Source: Acidobacteriota bacterium (GTDB lineage Bacteria; Acidobacteriota; Vicinamibacteria; Marinacidobacterales; Marinacidobacteraceae). Taken from it: a stretch of 38,641 bases of DNA. Below, piece by piece: positions 8,811-16,538 of this stretch; within the stretch, counting starts at the first letter, position 1, and each line of letters opens with the position of its first letter. The position numbers and the translations under genes are program-made. The stretch covers positions 1-38,641 of the forward strand of contig VXWI01000019.1 in the NCBI GenBank assembly GCA_009835985.1, given 5' to 3'. Below the pieces are notes generated by a model. That model was not told where the DNA came from, ran no database searches, and was given only the letters and a program-made list of their open reading frames with translations.

Positions 8811-8826
8811 TATATCAAGATATACT
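8811..8826 (+). promoter_or_regulatory. vapBC promoter -10 with overlapping palindromic operator
   Basis: TATATC-AA-GATATA (8811-8824) is a perfect 6-bp inverted repeat in an otherwise GC-rich region. Its right arm overlaps TATACT (8821-8826), a 5/6 match to a sigma70 -10 box, about 25 nt before the antitoxin ATG. No good -35 is visible. VapB/VapC complexes of the AbrB-type bind such palindromes and repress their own operon, so autoregulation is the likely role. GGAGGG (8841-8846) is the ribosome site for vapB. Confidence 0.55.
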
Positions 8827-8851
8827 GCACAACGCCCGCAGGAGGGATCCC

Positions 8852-9094
8852 ATGCCAGAAGAAGTCGCCTATCGAGGGGTCGCCAAGGTCTTCTGGAACG
8901 GCCGCAGCCAGGCGGTGCGGCTGCCCAAGCCGTGTCGTTTCGATGCGCAGGAGGTGGAGGTGCTGAAGCGCGGGTCGGAGGTCATTCTGCGGCCCCGCGG
9001 CAAGGACTGGGACGCCTTCTTCGACTTGCCGAAGTCCGGCTCGTGGCCCGATCGGGAACAGCCGCCGCTTGACGAAGTGCCCGAGTTTCCGTGA
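8852..9094 (+). CDS. vapB: VapB antitoxin, AbrB/SpoVT type
   Basis: An 80-residue antitoxin. The N-terminal swapped-hairpin DNA-binding domain is shown by AKVFWNGRSQAVRLPKPCRF (about 11-30) and VEVLKRGSEVILRPR (about 34-48). The C-terminal 30 residues (DWDAFFDLPKSGSWPDRE...) form the toxin-binding tail. The start ATG at 8852 has GGAGGG 5 nt upstream. The stop overlaps the GTG of the toxin gene by 4 nt, the usual coupling in vapBC operons. It should neutralise the PIN toxin encoded next and repress the operon through the palindrome at 8811-8824. Confidence 0.92.
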   Translation: MPEEVAYRGVAKVFWNGRSQAVRLPKPCRFDAQEVEVLKRGSEVILRPRGKDWDAFFDLPKSGSWPDREQPPLDEVPEFP

Positions 9095-9492
9095 TCTTTT
9101 TCCTCGACACGGATGTCTGCGTTCACCTCCTACGGGGTGAACCGGCGCCTCGGGAGCGGTTCAGGCGACATGCGGAGGAAACCCGCCTGTCGGCCATCGC
9201 CTATGCCGAACTCCAGTTCGGGCTTGCCCGCTCGACCCGGCGCGCCAAGAACCGAGAGCGACTGGACGCCCTTTGCCGTGGACTCGACATTGTGCCGTTC
9301 GACAAGGACGCGGCAGCCCATTACGGCGAGATTCGGCAGGAACTCAGCCGGCGCGGTGAGCTGATCGGCGCGAACGACCTCCTGATCGCCGCGCATGCCC
9401 GCAGTCGGGACGCTACGTTGGTGACCAACAACGAACGCGAATTCGCACGCGTGCCGGGCCTGCGGATCGAGAATTGGCTGCGCCCCGACTGA
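9091..9492 (+). CDS. vapC: VapC toxin, PIN-domain ribonuclease
   Basis: A 133-residue PIN-domain protein. Acidic metal ligands are intact: Asp6 in FLDTDV, Glu40 in AYAELQFGL and Asp96 in GANDLLIAAHA, with TNNEREF (112-118) as the fourth motif. VapC toxins cleave tRNA or rRNA, typically initiator tRNA or other specific tRNAs; the target here is unknown. The GTG start lies inside the antitoxin stop (GTGA), so synthesis depends on vapB translation. Complete length and intact residues suggest an active toxin. Two other PIN-type loci occur in the window: a degraded one at 11989-12126 and an intact one at 31110-31499. Confidence 0.93.
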   Translation: MIFFLDTDVCVHLLRGEPAPRERFRRHAEETRLSAIAYAELQFGLARSTRRAKNRERLDALCRGLDIVPFDKDAAAHYGEIRQELSRRGELIGANDLLIAAHARSRDATLVTNNEREFARVPGLRIENWLRPD

Positions 9493-9544
9493 GCCGGATT
9501 CCGCACGGATCGATCAGTAGACTCACTCCGACCAAGGAGCGTCC

Positions 9545-9965
9545 ATGAGCATCGCCCAGGCCATCGCGGCGGAGTTCCAGGTGGAGGCCGCCGCCACCCG
9601 CAGGTTCCTCGAGCGGTTCGAGGACCGGCACGCCGACTGGCAGCCCCACGAGAAGTCCATGAGCGCGTCGCGGCTCGCGACCCACGTGGTCGAGTGTCCC
9701 GATTGGGCGTACACGATTCTGGGAGCGAATCGGCGCCGGCTTCCTCAAGCAGTTCGAAGGCCGCTCCGACGACGCGATGCGGGGCGCCTGGCGCCTGCTC
9801 CACGGCGACCGGGTCCTCATGGAGACCACCCGGGAGGCGGCGGTGCGCAACATCATCCTGAGCCACCTCGTTCACCATCGTGGTCAGCTCAGCGTGTATT
9901 ACCGGCTGCTCGGGATCCCCGTTCCGGGTCCCTACGGCCCGTCGGCGGACGATCGGGACGACTGA
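9545..9965 (+). pseudogene. DinB-family (YfiT-like) gene, broken by deletion and frameshift
   Basis: The first part reads in one frame from ATG 9545, with AAGGAG just upstream. It gives the DinB N-terminus, including DRHADWQPHEKSMSASRLATHV and ECPDWAYTILG. The rest is in another frame: AGFLKQFEGRSDDAM, then LSHLVHHRGQLSVYYRLLGIPVPGPYGPSADD, ending at 9965. The frame change lies near 9720-9740. Joining the two parts gives about 140 residues, while relatives of this type are about 165; roughly 20-25 residues between the two His-containing helices appear missing. The metal-binding His residues in LATHV and HLVHH are both kept. DinB proteins form a four-helix bundle, often thiol- or detox-linked. 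A single assembly error would explain a frameshift but less easily the missing block. Confidence 0.75.
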
Positions 9966-10007
9966 CCCCGCGGACGGCGCCGGCACTGCCTGCGGCCATC
10001 GGAGCCC

Positions 10008-11261
10008 ATGAGCGCTGACCGGACCGCGCTCGTCCTCGGCGCCGGCGTCATCGGCCTGTCCTGCGCCTACTTCCTGCGGCGCGCGGGCTGGGAGGTCACC
10101 GTCGTCGACCGGGCCGAGCCCGGACACGGTTGCTCCTGGGGCACCGCCGGGCTGCTCTGCCCCGCGCATTCCCAGCCGCTTCCCGGACCGGGCGTGCTGG
10201 CGAAGGCGCTCCGCTGGATGCTTCGGGAGGACAGTCCGTTCCACATCCGCTTCCGCCTCGACCCGTCCCTGCCCGGATGGCTCCTCGGGTTCGCCCGGGC
10301 CTGCACCCTCGCCCGCTCCCGCGAGAGCTTCCGGGCCATCTGCTCGGTATCCTCGCTGAGCCTCCAGCTCTTCGAGGAGGTCCGCGAACGCGGCGACGCC
10401 GACTTCTACTTCGAGCGGCGCGGAGGCTACTGGGCCTTCGTGACGGAGGCGGGGGTGGCGCACGCCCGGAAGGAGGCCGAGGAGCTGCGGCGGAACGGTT
10501 TTCCCGTGGATTTTCTCGGGGGTGACGCCGCCCGGGAGCGGGAGCCCGCGCTCTCCGCCGCGGTACGGGCCGCGATCTTCCTCCACGGAGACGCCCACGG
10601 CTCGAGCCTCGGTTTCGCGGAGGCGCTGACCGCCACCCTGGAGCGGCAGGGGGTCCGGGTGGAGACCGGCGTTCAGGCGCTGCGGCTGCTTCGGGAGGGG
10701 AGCCGCATCCGGGGCGCCGAAGTCCGGACCCGCGACGGAGCGCCGGAGGAACGGGTTGCGGACGAGACCGTCCTGGCGCTCGGCGCCCACTCCCCCCTGC
10801 TCGCCCGCACCGCCGGGGTCCGGTTGCCCATCCAGGCGGCGAAGGGATACAGCGCGACGGTCCGGACCTTCGACGGGGTCCCTTCGATTCCGGTCACCGT
10901 CGCGGAACGGAAGGTCATCATCACCCCGCTTCCCGGCCAGGTCCGGTTCGCGGGAACCCTGGAGCTGGCCGGATTCGACCCAGGTCTCAACGAACGGCGC
11001 TACCGGGCGGTGATCGCAGGCGGACAGGCGGGCCTGGCGACCCCGGTCCCGCTCGACGACGAGGTCGCGTGGTCCGGTCTCCGCCCGCTCACCCCAACGA
11101 GCATTCCCATCATCGGGCGGCCGCGGCACCGGCAGGGTCTGCTGGTAGCCGCCGGGCACGGCATGCTCGGCTTCACCCAATCGCTCGGCACCGGCCGCCT
11201 GATCCAGCAACTCGCCGACGGCGACGAGCCGAGCGTGGACATGGCGCCGTTCGCGCCGTAG
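10008..11261 (+). CDS. FAD-dependent amino-acid oxidase/dehydrogenase, DadA-like
   Basis: A 417-residue DAO-superfamily flavoprotein. The ADP-binding fold opens LVLGAGVIGLSCAYFLRRAG (about 8-27) with the acidic VVDRAEPG strand end. The FAD-contact motif GCSWGTAGLL (about 43-52) follows, where DadA relatives have SxxNAG. The C-terminal GLRPLTPTSIPIIGRP and VAAGHGMLGFTQSLGTGRLIQQL blocks match D-amino-acid dehydrogenase and D-hydroxyproline dehydrogenase relatives. It likely oxidises an amino or imino acid at the membrane or in the cytoplasm. No racemase or transporter gene adjoins it to fix the substrate. It ends 8 nt from the convergent membrane-protein gene. Confidence 0.87.
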   Translation: MSADRTALVLGAGVIGLSCAYFLRRAGWEVTVVDRAEPGHGCSWGTAGLLCPAHSQPLPGPGVLAKALRWMLREDSPFHIRFRLDPSLPGWLLGFARACTLARSRESFRAICSVSSLSLQLFEEVRERGDADFYFERRGGYWAFVTEAGVAHARKEAEELRRNGFPVDFLGGDAAREREPALSAAVRAAIFLHGDAHGSSLGFAEALTATLERQGVRVETGVQALRLLREGSRIRGAEVRTRDGAPEERVADETVLALGAHSPLLARTAGVRLPIQAAKGYSATVRTFDGVPSIPVTVAERKVIITPLPGQVRFAGTLELAGFDPGLNERRYRAVIAGGQAGLATPVPLDDEVAWSGLRPLTPTSIPIIGRPRHRQGLLVAAGHGMLGFTQSLGTGRLIQQLADGDEPSVDMAPFAP

Positions 11262-11269
11262 AGCCGCTC

Positions 11270-11878
11270 CTAGGTTTCCTCGAGTGACATTCGGCCGAGC
11301 GCCATCACCGTAGCTGCCCCGTAGGCCGCGCCGAAAAGGGCGCCGAACAGCGGGCTCTCGCCGTCGAGTCCCGCGAACGAGCCCACCACCATCGTTACCA
11401 GCGCGCCTCCCAGGAACCCGGCGGCGCAGCCCCCGGCGAGCCACATCGGACGGGACACGTGCCGTCGCAATACCAGGGTGTGTGCGCGGAGGAAGGCAGC
11501 GATCCCGAAGACCAGCACGGCCGCCGCACCCAGCACTTCGGCTCCCAGCAGGGTCAGGCCGGCCAGGGCGCCAAAACCGGCAGCCGCCCCTGCCGCGCCC
11601 GCGGCCGCGCCCGCCGCCGGCCAGCGGGCCGCCCATCCAACCCGACGGCGAAGCAACGGCCACTGCGCCAGCGCCACGCCCCCGAGCGTCCCGCCTCCCG
11701 CCACCACGCCCACCACGGCCTCTCCAAAGACCGGTCCGAGTGCGTCGTGCACCGCGCCCCCCACCAGGTAGGAAAGGGGCCGGGCCACCGCGGCGGCCAC
11801 CGCCATCCCGGCCGCGCTCACCAGGATCCAACGGACGCGGAAGTGACTTCCCGTCAGGCCAGCGCCGGAAGACAGCAT
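11270..11878 (-). CDS. Ala/Gly-rich membrane protein of unknown function
   Basis: A protein of 202 residues that I do not recognise. It has about six hydrophobic segments: WILVSAAGMAVAAAVA, an AVVGVVAGGGTLGGVALA stretch, an Ala/Gly-rich block near residues 90-112, VLGAAAVLVFGIAAFL, WLAGGCAAGFLGGALVTMVV and the C-terminal FGALFGAAYGAATVMAL. The segments are rich in small residues with GxxxG spacings, suggesting close helix packing. The ATG at 11878 precedes the first helix by about 14 residues and is preferred; a TTG start at 11950 would add 24 residues of low character. It converges on the DadA-like gene with 8 nt between stops. The upstream neighbour is a degraded toxin gene. Topology is confident, function is not. 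Confidence 0.6.
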   Translation of the reverse strand: MLSSGAGLTGSHFRVRWILVSAAGMAVAAAVARPLSYLVGGAVHDALGPVFGEAVVGVVAGGGTLGGVALAQWPLLRRRVGWAARWPAAGAAAGAAGAAAGFGALAGLTLLGAEVLGAAAVLVFGIAAFLRAHTLVLRRHVSRPMWLAGGCAAGFLGGALVTMVVGSFAGLDGESPLFGALFGAAYGAATVMALGRMSLEET

Positions 11879-11988
11879 GGCGCTACGTCGCTCCGGGCAC
11901 CCGGGAGTCGCGCCGTTGGCCTGGTGCGATGCGGCGGTGCTGACGGTCAATCCTCAAGACGATACCGTCCAGGGAACCCGCGGTTCGC

Positions 11989-12125
11989 TCACAGCAGTAC
12001 CTCCACTCCCGTCCGGCGGGCAGCCGCGGTGCGTTCCACCAGGGAGTCCCGCAGTCGCACGGTCCCGGGCGTGCTCTCGTCCGGGAGAATCCGGGCCATC
12101 GTCATGGAGCAGTGCAGAACGAACA

Positions 12126-12126
<1 letters not shown>
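11989..12126 (-). pseudogene. VapC-type PIN toxin remnant with internal deletion
   Basis: A 45-codon frame starting in a TGATG overlap with the antitoxin stop. The first 20 residues, MFVLHCSMTMARILPDESTP, match the start of a common PIN-toxin subfamily (usually MFVLDxSV..W..xDE). The last 12 or so, AAARRTGVEVLL, match the end of the same subfamily (usually ...LRAAAxxAGVxLL). The roughly 90 residues between, with the other metal ligands, are absent, and the first ligand Asp is replaced by His5. The two ends are in one frame, so the deletion removed a multiple of three bases. It cannot be an active nuclease. Family matching is from memory of typical sequences. Confidence 0.6.
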
Positions 12127-12421
<295 letters not shown>

Positions 12422-12554
12422 CAGGAAGCCGCTTCCTTGAGGCTGCTTGCTGCCCTCACTCGCCAGCGCTGATTCGCGCCGGGCTCAACCGGCAATCGAG
12501 TTCAGGCATCCGGGCCGACGTCCGGTCCCGCGGGCCAAGCGACTGCCTCGAACT

Positions 12555-13991
12555 TCAGCGGACCTTCTCGGAATAGTTGACGCCTACGTAGATGCGGACT
12601 GCCGCGCCCCGGTCGTTCACCTGGAAGCGCACGAGCTCGCCGTGGGCGCCGAAGCCGTCGCTCTCCAGCCGGAAGACGTGCGCCTCGTCGGTGGGCTTGA
12701 GGACGCCCTTCGAGCGGTCCGGGTTCTCCGAGAGCGGGGACAAGACCACCAGTTCGTCCTCGAGGCGGAGAACGCTGGTGTCTCCCCAGCGGTTCCGATA
12801 GGTGCCGATGTAGATGTCCCAGGCGGAGTCGTACGCCGCCTTCTCTTCTTCTTCCTCCGCGAGGTGCGGCGCGACCCACTCGAACGCCTTCTCGACGAAG
12901 CGGCCGGGATTCCCGTCGCCGGCGTTCGTGAAGACGACCACCCCGACCTTCTCCTCAGGACTCAACTGCGTCTGGGTGCGGTAGCCGGGGTAGGAGCCGC
13001 CGTGACCGACGAGGTCGCGGTCCTCGCTGTGGCGCACCGAGAACCCGAGTCCCCAGCCGCCGGTCCAGGAAGACTGGACCCAGTGGACCCGCTGCATCTC
13101 GCGCAGGGTGTTCGTCGCCAGCACCTTGTCGCTCTTGCGGTCGCGCACCTGCATCTGCCACTGCAGGAACCGCAGCATGTCGGGCACGCTCGACGAGAAC
13201 CCGGTCGCGGGGTCGAAGGAATGGGCATCCACGAAGGGCATGCTCTGCCGGCTGCCGTCCGCCATCCGCCGGCCGTATCCGGTGACCAGCCGGCTCTCGT
13301 GGTCCGCCGGAATCGGCCCGACGCTCGTCGAGTCCATCCCGAGCGGCTCGAGGATGCCCTGGTTCACGAGGTCGACGAAGGACTTCCCGGAAGCCGCCTC
13401 GGCCACCATCCCGGCCAGCGTGAAACCCAGGTTCGAGTACTTCCACTTGGTCTCGGTCGCATACGTGGTCTCCTGGTCCGAGACGGTGTCGCGCACCGCC
13501 TCGGCCTCGGGGAACTCGAACTCGGTCCAGGCCGGGTGGATGGACTCCCGCGGCAGGCCGGCGGTGTGGGTGAGGAGGTGCCGCACGGTCACCGCCCGGG
13601 CTTCGGGATGGCGGTTCTCGATGTCGAACCAGGGAAGGTGCTCGGTGATGGGATCGTCGAGACGAAGCGTGCCGGCGTCCCGCTCGCGCAGCACGCTGAT
13701 GGCGGTGAAGAGCTTCGAATGGGAGGCGATCCGGAAGATCGAGTCCTCCTTCATCGGCGCCTCGGGCTCCAGGGACGCGTATCCGTAGGCCTTCAGGAAG
13801 ACGACCTCCTGATCGTGGACGATCCCGACCACGAGCCCGACCCCGGAGTACTCGACCTGTGTGCGGATCCACTCGTCGAGCATGGTGATGCCGGCCTGGA
13901 CCTTCGGGTCGGGGTGCTCGGCCGCAGCGGCGGGCAGTGCAGAGAGGAGGGCGGCGAGGACAGCGCTCGCCAGGGCAATGTGTCGGAGCAT
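12555..13991 (-). CDS. Exported serine hydrolase, class C beta-lactamase family
   Basis: A 478-residue periplasmic or secreted protein with a Sec signal peptide (MLRHIALASAVLAALLSALP, cleavage near AAAAEH). The serine beta-lactamase/DD-peptidase motifs are in order: SHSK (Ser90, Lys93), YSN (185-187) and HGG (330-332). The catalytic domain (about 30-370) is followed by a C-terminal domain with the DIYIGTYRNRWGD motif, a lipocalin-like add-on common in esterase/peptidase members. Most such proteins are esterases or D-aminopeptidases rather than antibiotic-resistance enzymes; I do not infer resistance. The start at 13991 gives the signal peptide. It lies 16 nt after the amidohydrolase gene and is probably in the same operon. 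Confidence 0.88.
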   Translation of the reverse strand: MLRHIALASAVLAALLSALPAAAAEHPDPKVQAGITMLDEWIRTQVEYSGVGLVVGIVHDQEVVFLKAYGYASLEPEAPMKEDSIFRIASHSKLFTAISVLRERDAGTLRLDDPITEHLPWFDIENRHPEARAVTVRHLLTHTAGLPRESIHPAWTEFEFPEAEAVRDTVSDQETTYATETKWKYSNLGFTLAGMVAEAASGKSFVDLVNQGILEPLGMDSTSVGPIPADHESRLVTGYGRRMADGSRQSMPFVDAHSFDPATGFSSSVPDMLRFLQWQMQVRDRKSDKVLATNTLREMQRVHWVQSSWTGGWGLGFSVRHSEDRDLVGHGGSYPGYRTQTQLSPEEKVGVVVFTNAGDGNPGRFVEKAFEWVAPHLAEEEEEKAAYDSAWDIYIGTYRNRWGDTSVLRLEDELVVLSPLSENPDRSKGVLKPTDEAHVFRLESDGFGAHGELVRFQVNDRGAAVRIYVGVNYSEKVR

Positions 13992-14007
13992 GGTTCGGTG
14001 GAGCCGG

Positions 14008-15198
14008 TTACCGGCTGAAGACGACGGCTCCGTCGACCAGGACCGCCACGGTCCTGGCGTAGGTGCCGATGGGATGCGAATCCCAGAGTACAACGTCGCC
14101 ATCGAGTCCGACGGCAAGACTCCCGATCCGGCCGTCCACTCCCAGGATCGCGGCGGAGTCCGCGGTCACCGCGCCGAGCGCCGCTTCCCGTGGGAGTCCG
14201 TGAGCCCAGGCGACGATCGCTTCCATGGCGACCGACCGGCCCCGGGAGCCGAACGTGGAGAGCGCGATCCGTACGCCGGCCTCGTGGAGGACGCCCGCCG
14301 TCGCCGGCGAGTGGCCCTTGAGTTCCATGGGGCCCCCGTCCCCGATCCCGATGATGGACGGTCCGACCACCACCGGGACACCCGCCGCGGCGAGCCGGGA
14401 CGCCACCGCCGCAGCGCCGGCCGCCTGGTCGATGACCAGCCGCACGTCGAACTCTCCGGCCACCCGGAGGGCTGTCTCGATGTCGTCGGGCTTGTTGGCG
14501 AGCATCCGGAGCGGGAGTTCACCGGAGAGCAGGCGGCCCATGACCCGGCTGGCCTCGCCTTCGAGGGCGTCCTCGCCCGCGCGGATCAGGGTGCTGCGGA
14601 AGTCATAGATCATTCCCTGCCGCGTGGTGCGCCCCACCGGCGCCTCCCTTCCGGGAGCCGTGTCCCCGACGGCCGTCTCGCCGAAGGAGGCGGCCACCCC
14701 GGTCTCTTCGGCCACGATGGCGGTGCCCGCGGAGCCGGCCAGCTTCACCACGGCTCCCGTGCCGCCGATCAGCAGCCGCGGATCCGGGGCCAGATAGACC
14801 GCGGTGACGCCCGACCGGAGCCACAGGGGCGCCAGGTCCTCGGCGAAACGGTCCACCGCGCGGAGCTGCGGGGCGATGGCGTCGCCGGCTTCGCCGACCA
14901 GGTTGATGAGCGCCCCACCGGTCGTGGGACCGCTCCCGAGGAAGGTCTGCGCGTCGATGAACCCGGGGGTGACCACCATCCCCTCAGCCGCGATCACCTC
15001 GGCGCCGTCGGGAGGCGCGACGCCGGCGCCGACGGCGGTGATCTTCCCGTCTTCGATAATCACCGTCGCCCCGGCGAGGACTTCTCCGCTTCCCGTATGG
15101 ACTTCGCCGCCCACGATGGCCACCGCCTGGCCGGCGGCGACCCCGGGGCAGACGAGCGCCAGGCCGAGGACGATCAGCCGGCGGCGAAGGCGGTGCAT
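14008..15198 (-). CDS. Amidohydrolase-like protein lacking metal ligands (probable pseudoenzyme)
   Basis: A 396-residue exported protein (signal peptide about 5-23) with the amidohydrolase fold. The small beta domain reads VIIEDGKITAVGAGV and ends at MVVTPGFIDAQTFLG; the C-terminal part has AAILGVDGRIGSLAVGLDGDVVLWD. The metal-binding HxH of the superfamily is replaced by Gln84-Thr-Phe86. The later His position reads LVIDQAAG, and the usual catalytic Asp segment reads IALSTFGSRG. So the known ligands appear lost while the fold is kept. The ATG shares bases with the stop of the upstream, intact amidohydrolase (TGATG; a GTG one codon earlier is also possible). Coupled production suggests a partner or scaffolding role for it in a two-subunit complex. 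Confidence 0.8.
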   Translation of the reverse strand: MHRLRRRLIVLGLALVCPGVAAGQAVAIVGGEVHTGSGEVLAGATVIIEDGKITAVGAGVAPPDGAEVIAAEGMVVTPGFIDAQTFLGSGPTTGGALINLVGEAGDAIAPQLRAVDRFAEDLAPLWLRSGVTAVYLAPDPRLLIGGTGAVVKLAGSAGTAIVAEETGVAASFGETAVGDTAPGREAPVGRTTRQGMIYDFRSTLIRAGEDALEGEASRVMGRLLSGELPLRMLANKPDDIETALRVAGEFDVRLVIDQAAGAAAVASRLAAAGVPVVVGPSIIGIGDGGPMELKGHSPATAGVLHEAGVRIALSTFGSRGRSVAMEAIVAWAHGLPREAALGAVTADSAAILGVDGRIGSLAVGLDGDVVLWDSHPIGTYARTVAVLVDGAVVFSR

Positions 15199-16463
15199 CA
15201 CCAGCCCTCCGGCACCACGTCGCCGAAGACGTTGTGTCCGGTCGCGCGGTTGAAGACCTCCACCCCGTCCACGAACACCCGCAGTACCAGGCTCTCGTAG
15301 GCGAGGGGATCCTCGCCGCCGAGGATGACGACGTCAGCGTCCTTCCCCGCTTCGAGGGTGCCGATCCGGTCGTCCACGTGGAAGATGCGGGCGCCGTTCA
15401 GGGTGAGCGCGGCCAGCGCGTCCGCGTGCGACATTCCCTGCCGCACGAACATCGCCGCGGTGTGGCGCAACCAGTAGGCGTGGCCGTCCGGGGGATCCTG
15501 ATGGAAGGCGACCAGGCCGCCGAGCTCCACCAGTTTCACCGGACCCAGGAGTTCCCCGCTCTCGCGGCTGTCACCGGGCAGGATCGGGCCGTAGCTCACC
15601 GGCATGCCGAGTTCGAGGAGTTCCTCGGCAAGTTCGAGGGTCGCCTGGCCGTGGTGGATGTAGGCGTCCAGATTGAACTGGCGCATCAGTTCCATGGCAT
15701 AGCGCATCTGCTGCTCGGTGTGGGAGTGGACGCCGAGCACCCACTCGCGGGTGAGCAGCTTGCCGAGGGCCTCGTAGGTCAGGTTCCGCGGGGGTTTGGG
15801 GCTCGCGGAATCCGCTTCGTGGGCGGCGATGGCGTCGAGGTACGCCTGGGCCGCCTCGAGTTCGCCGCTCAGCAGATCGAAGACCTCCTGCTCGGTCTCC
15901 GGAAAGCCGGGATAGGGGGTGGTGGCCCGGATCGCCATCTTCATGCCGGCGTGGGCGAAGTACATGTTCTCGACCGTGCCGCCCCGCGACTTGACGAGGA
16001 CCGCCTGGCCGCTGTTGGGGCTCCGGCTGCCGGTCGTGATGTTCTGGGTCGTGATTCCCGAGGCCAACGCCAGCGCAAAGGCGGGATCTCCCGAGTCGAG
16101 TCCGTCGATCGCCCGCACGTGGGCATTGATCGGTACCGAGAGTTCGTTGTTGTTGGCTCCCGTCGCCGGGATGTTGAGCACCTTGAACCCGGTGTGGGAA
16201 TGGCTCTCGACGATCCCTGGAATGACGCTCATCCCGGTGGCGTCGATCACCTCGGCTCCGGCGGGAACCGGAACGTCGGCGCCCACCGCCTCGATCTTCC
16301 CGCCGCGGATCACCACGGTGCCGCCGGGAATCGGCTCGGAACTCACCGGATAGACGAGCCCGCCGGTAATCGCGAACAGCCCCTCTTCCGGCGCCCCCGG
16401 GCCGCACGCCGACGCGGCGAACACCGTCGCAAGCGCAACGGCAGGAACCCGTCTGCCCGTCAT
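15198..16463 (-). CDS. Lipoprotein amidohydrolase, imidazolonepropionase-like
   Basis: A 421-residue amidohydrolase with a lipoprotein signal: hydrophobic 8-18 and lipobox ASAC with Cys20, so it should be membrane-tethered outside the cytoplasm. The beta domain has VVIRGGKIEAVGADVPVP. The metal ligands His88 and His90 are in ESHSHTG. Further His residues appear in GVHSHTEQQM and AYIHHGQATLEL, and the C-terminal part has the acid in VAFHQDPPDG. NGARIFHVDDRIGTLEAGKDADVVI is the family's C-terminal signature. Homologues hydrolyse cyclic amides or dipeptide-like bonds; the substrate is unknown. It leads a three-gene minus-strand unit with a ligand-less paralogue and a beta-lactamase-like hydrolase, which suggests extracytoplasmic amide or peptide degradation. 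Confidence 0.87.
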   Translation of the reverse strand: MTGRRVPAVALATVFAASACGPGAPEEGLFAITGGLVYPVSSEPIPGGTVVIRGGKIEAVGADVPVPAGAEVIDATGMSVIPGIVESHSHTGFKVLNIPATGANNNELSVPINAHVRAIDGLDSGDPAFALALASGITTQNITTGSRSPNSGQAVLVKSRGGTVENMYFAHAGMKMAIRATTPYPGFPETEQEVFDLLSGELEAAQAYLDAIAAHEADSASPKPPRNLTYEALGKLLTREWVLGVHSHTEQQMRYAMELMRQFNLDAYIHHGQATLELAEELLELGMPVSYGPILPGDSRESGELLGPVKLVELGGLVAFHQDPPDGHAYWLRHTAAMFVRQGMSHADALAALTLNGARIFHVDDRIGTLEAGKDADVVILGGEDPLAYESLVLRVFVDGVEVFNRATGHNVFGDVVPEGW

Positions 16464-16538
16464 GGTTCGAGCAGGCCACTCTATCAGGCGTGGGCACGCC
16501 GACCGGTGCTCCCGCGTTCCCGGTAGAGTGGCGGCGGC

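Noticed and set aside
12424..12436. GGAAGC-C-GCTTCC perfect short palindrome upstream of the antitoxin
   Set aside because: A one-base loop cannot form a hairpin, and as a protein site it has no repeat or context support.
12555..13991. Antibiotic-resistance beta-lactamase
   Set aside because: Motifs place it in the broad serine hydrolase family, but the C-terminal lipocalin-like part and context point to an esterase or peptidase.
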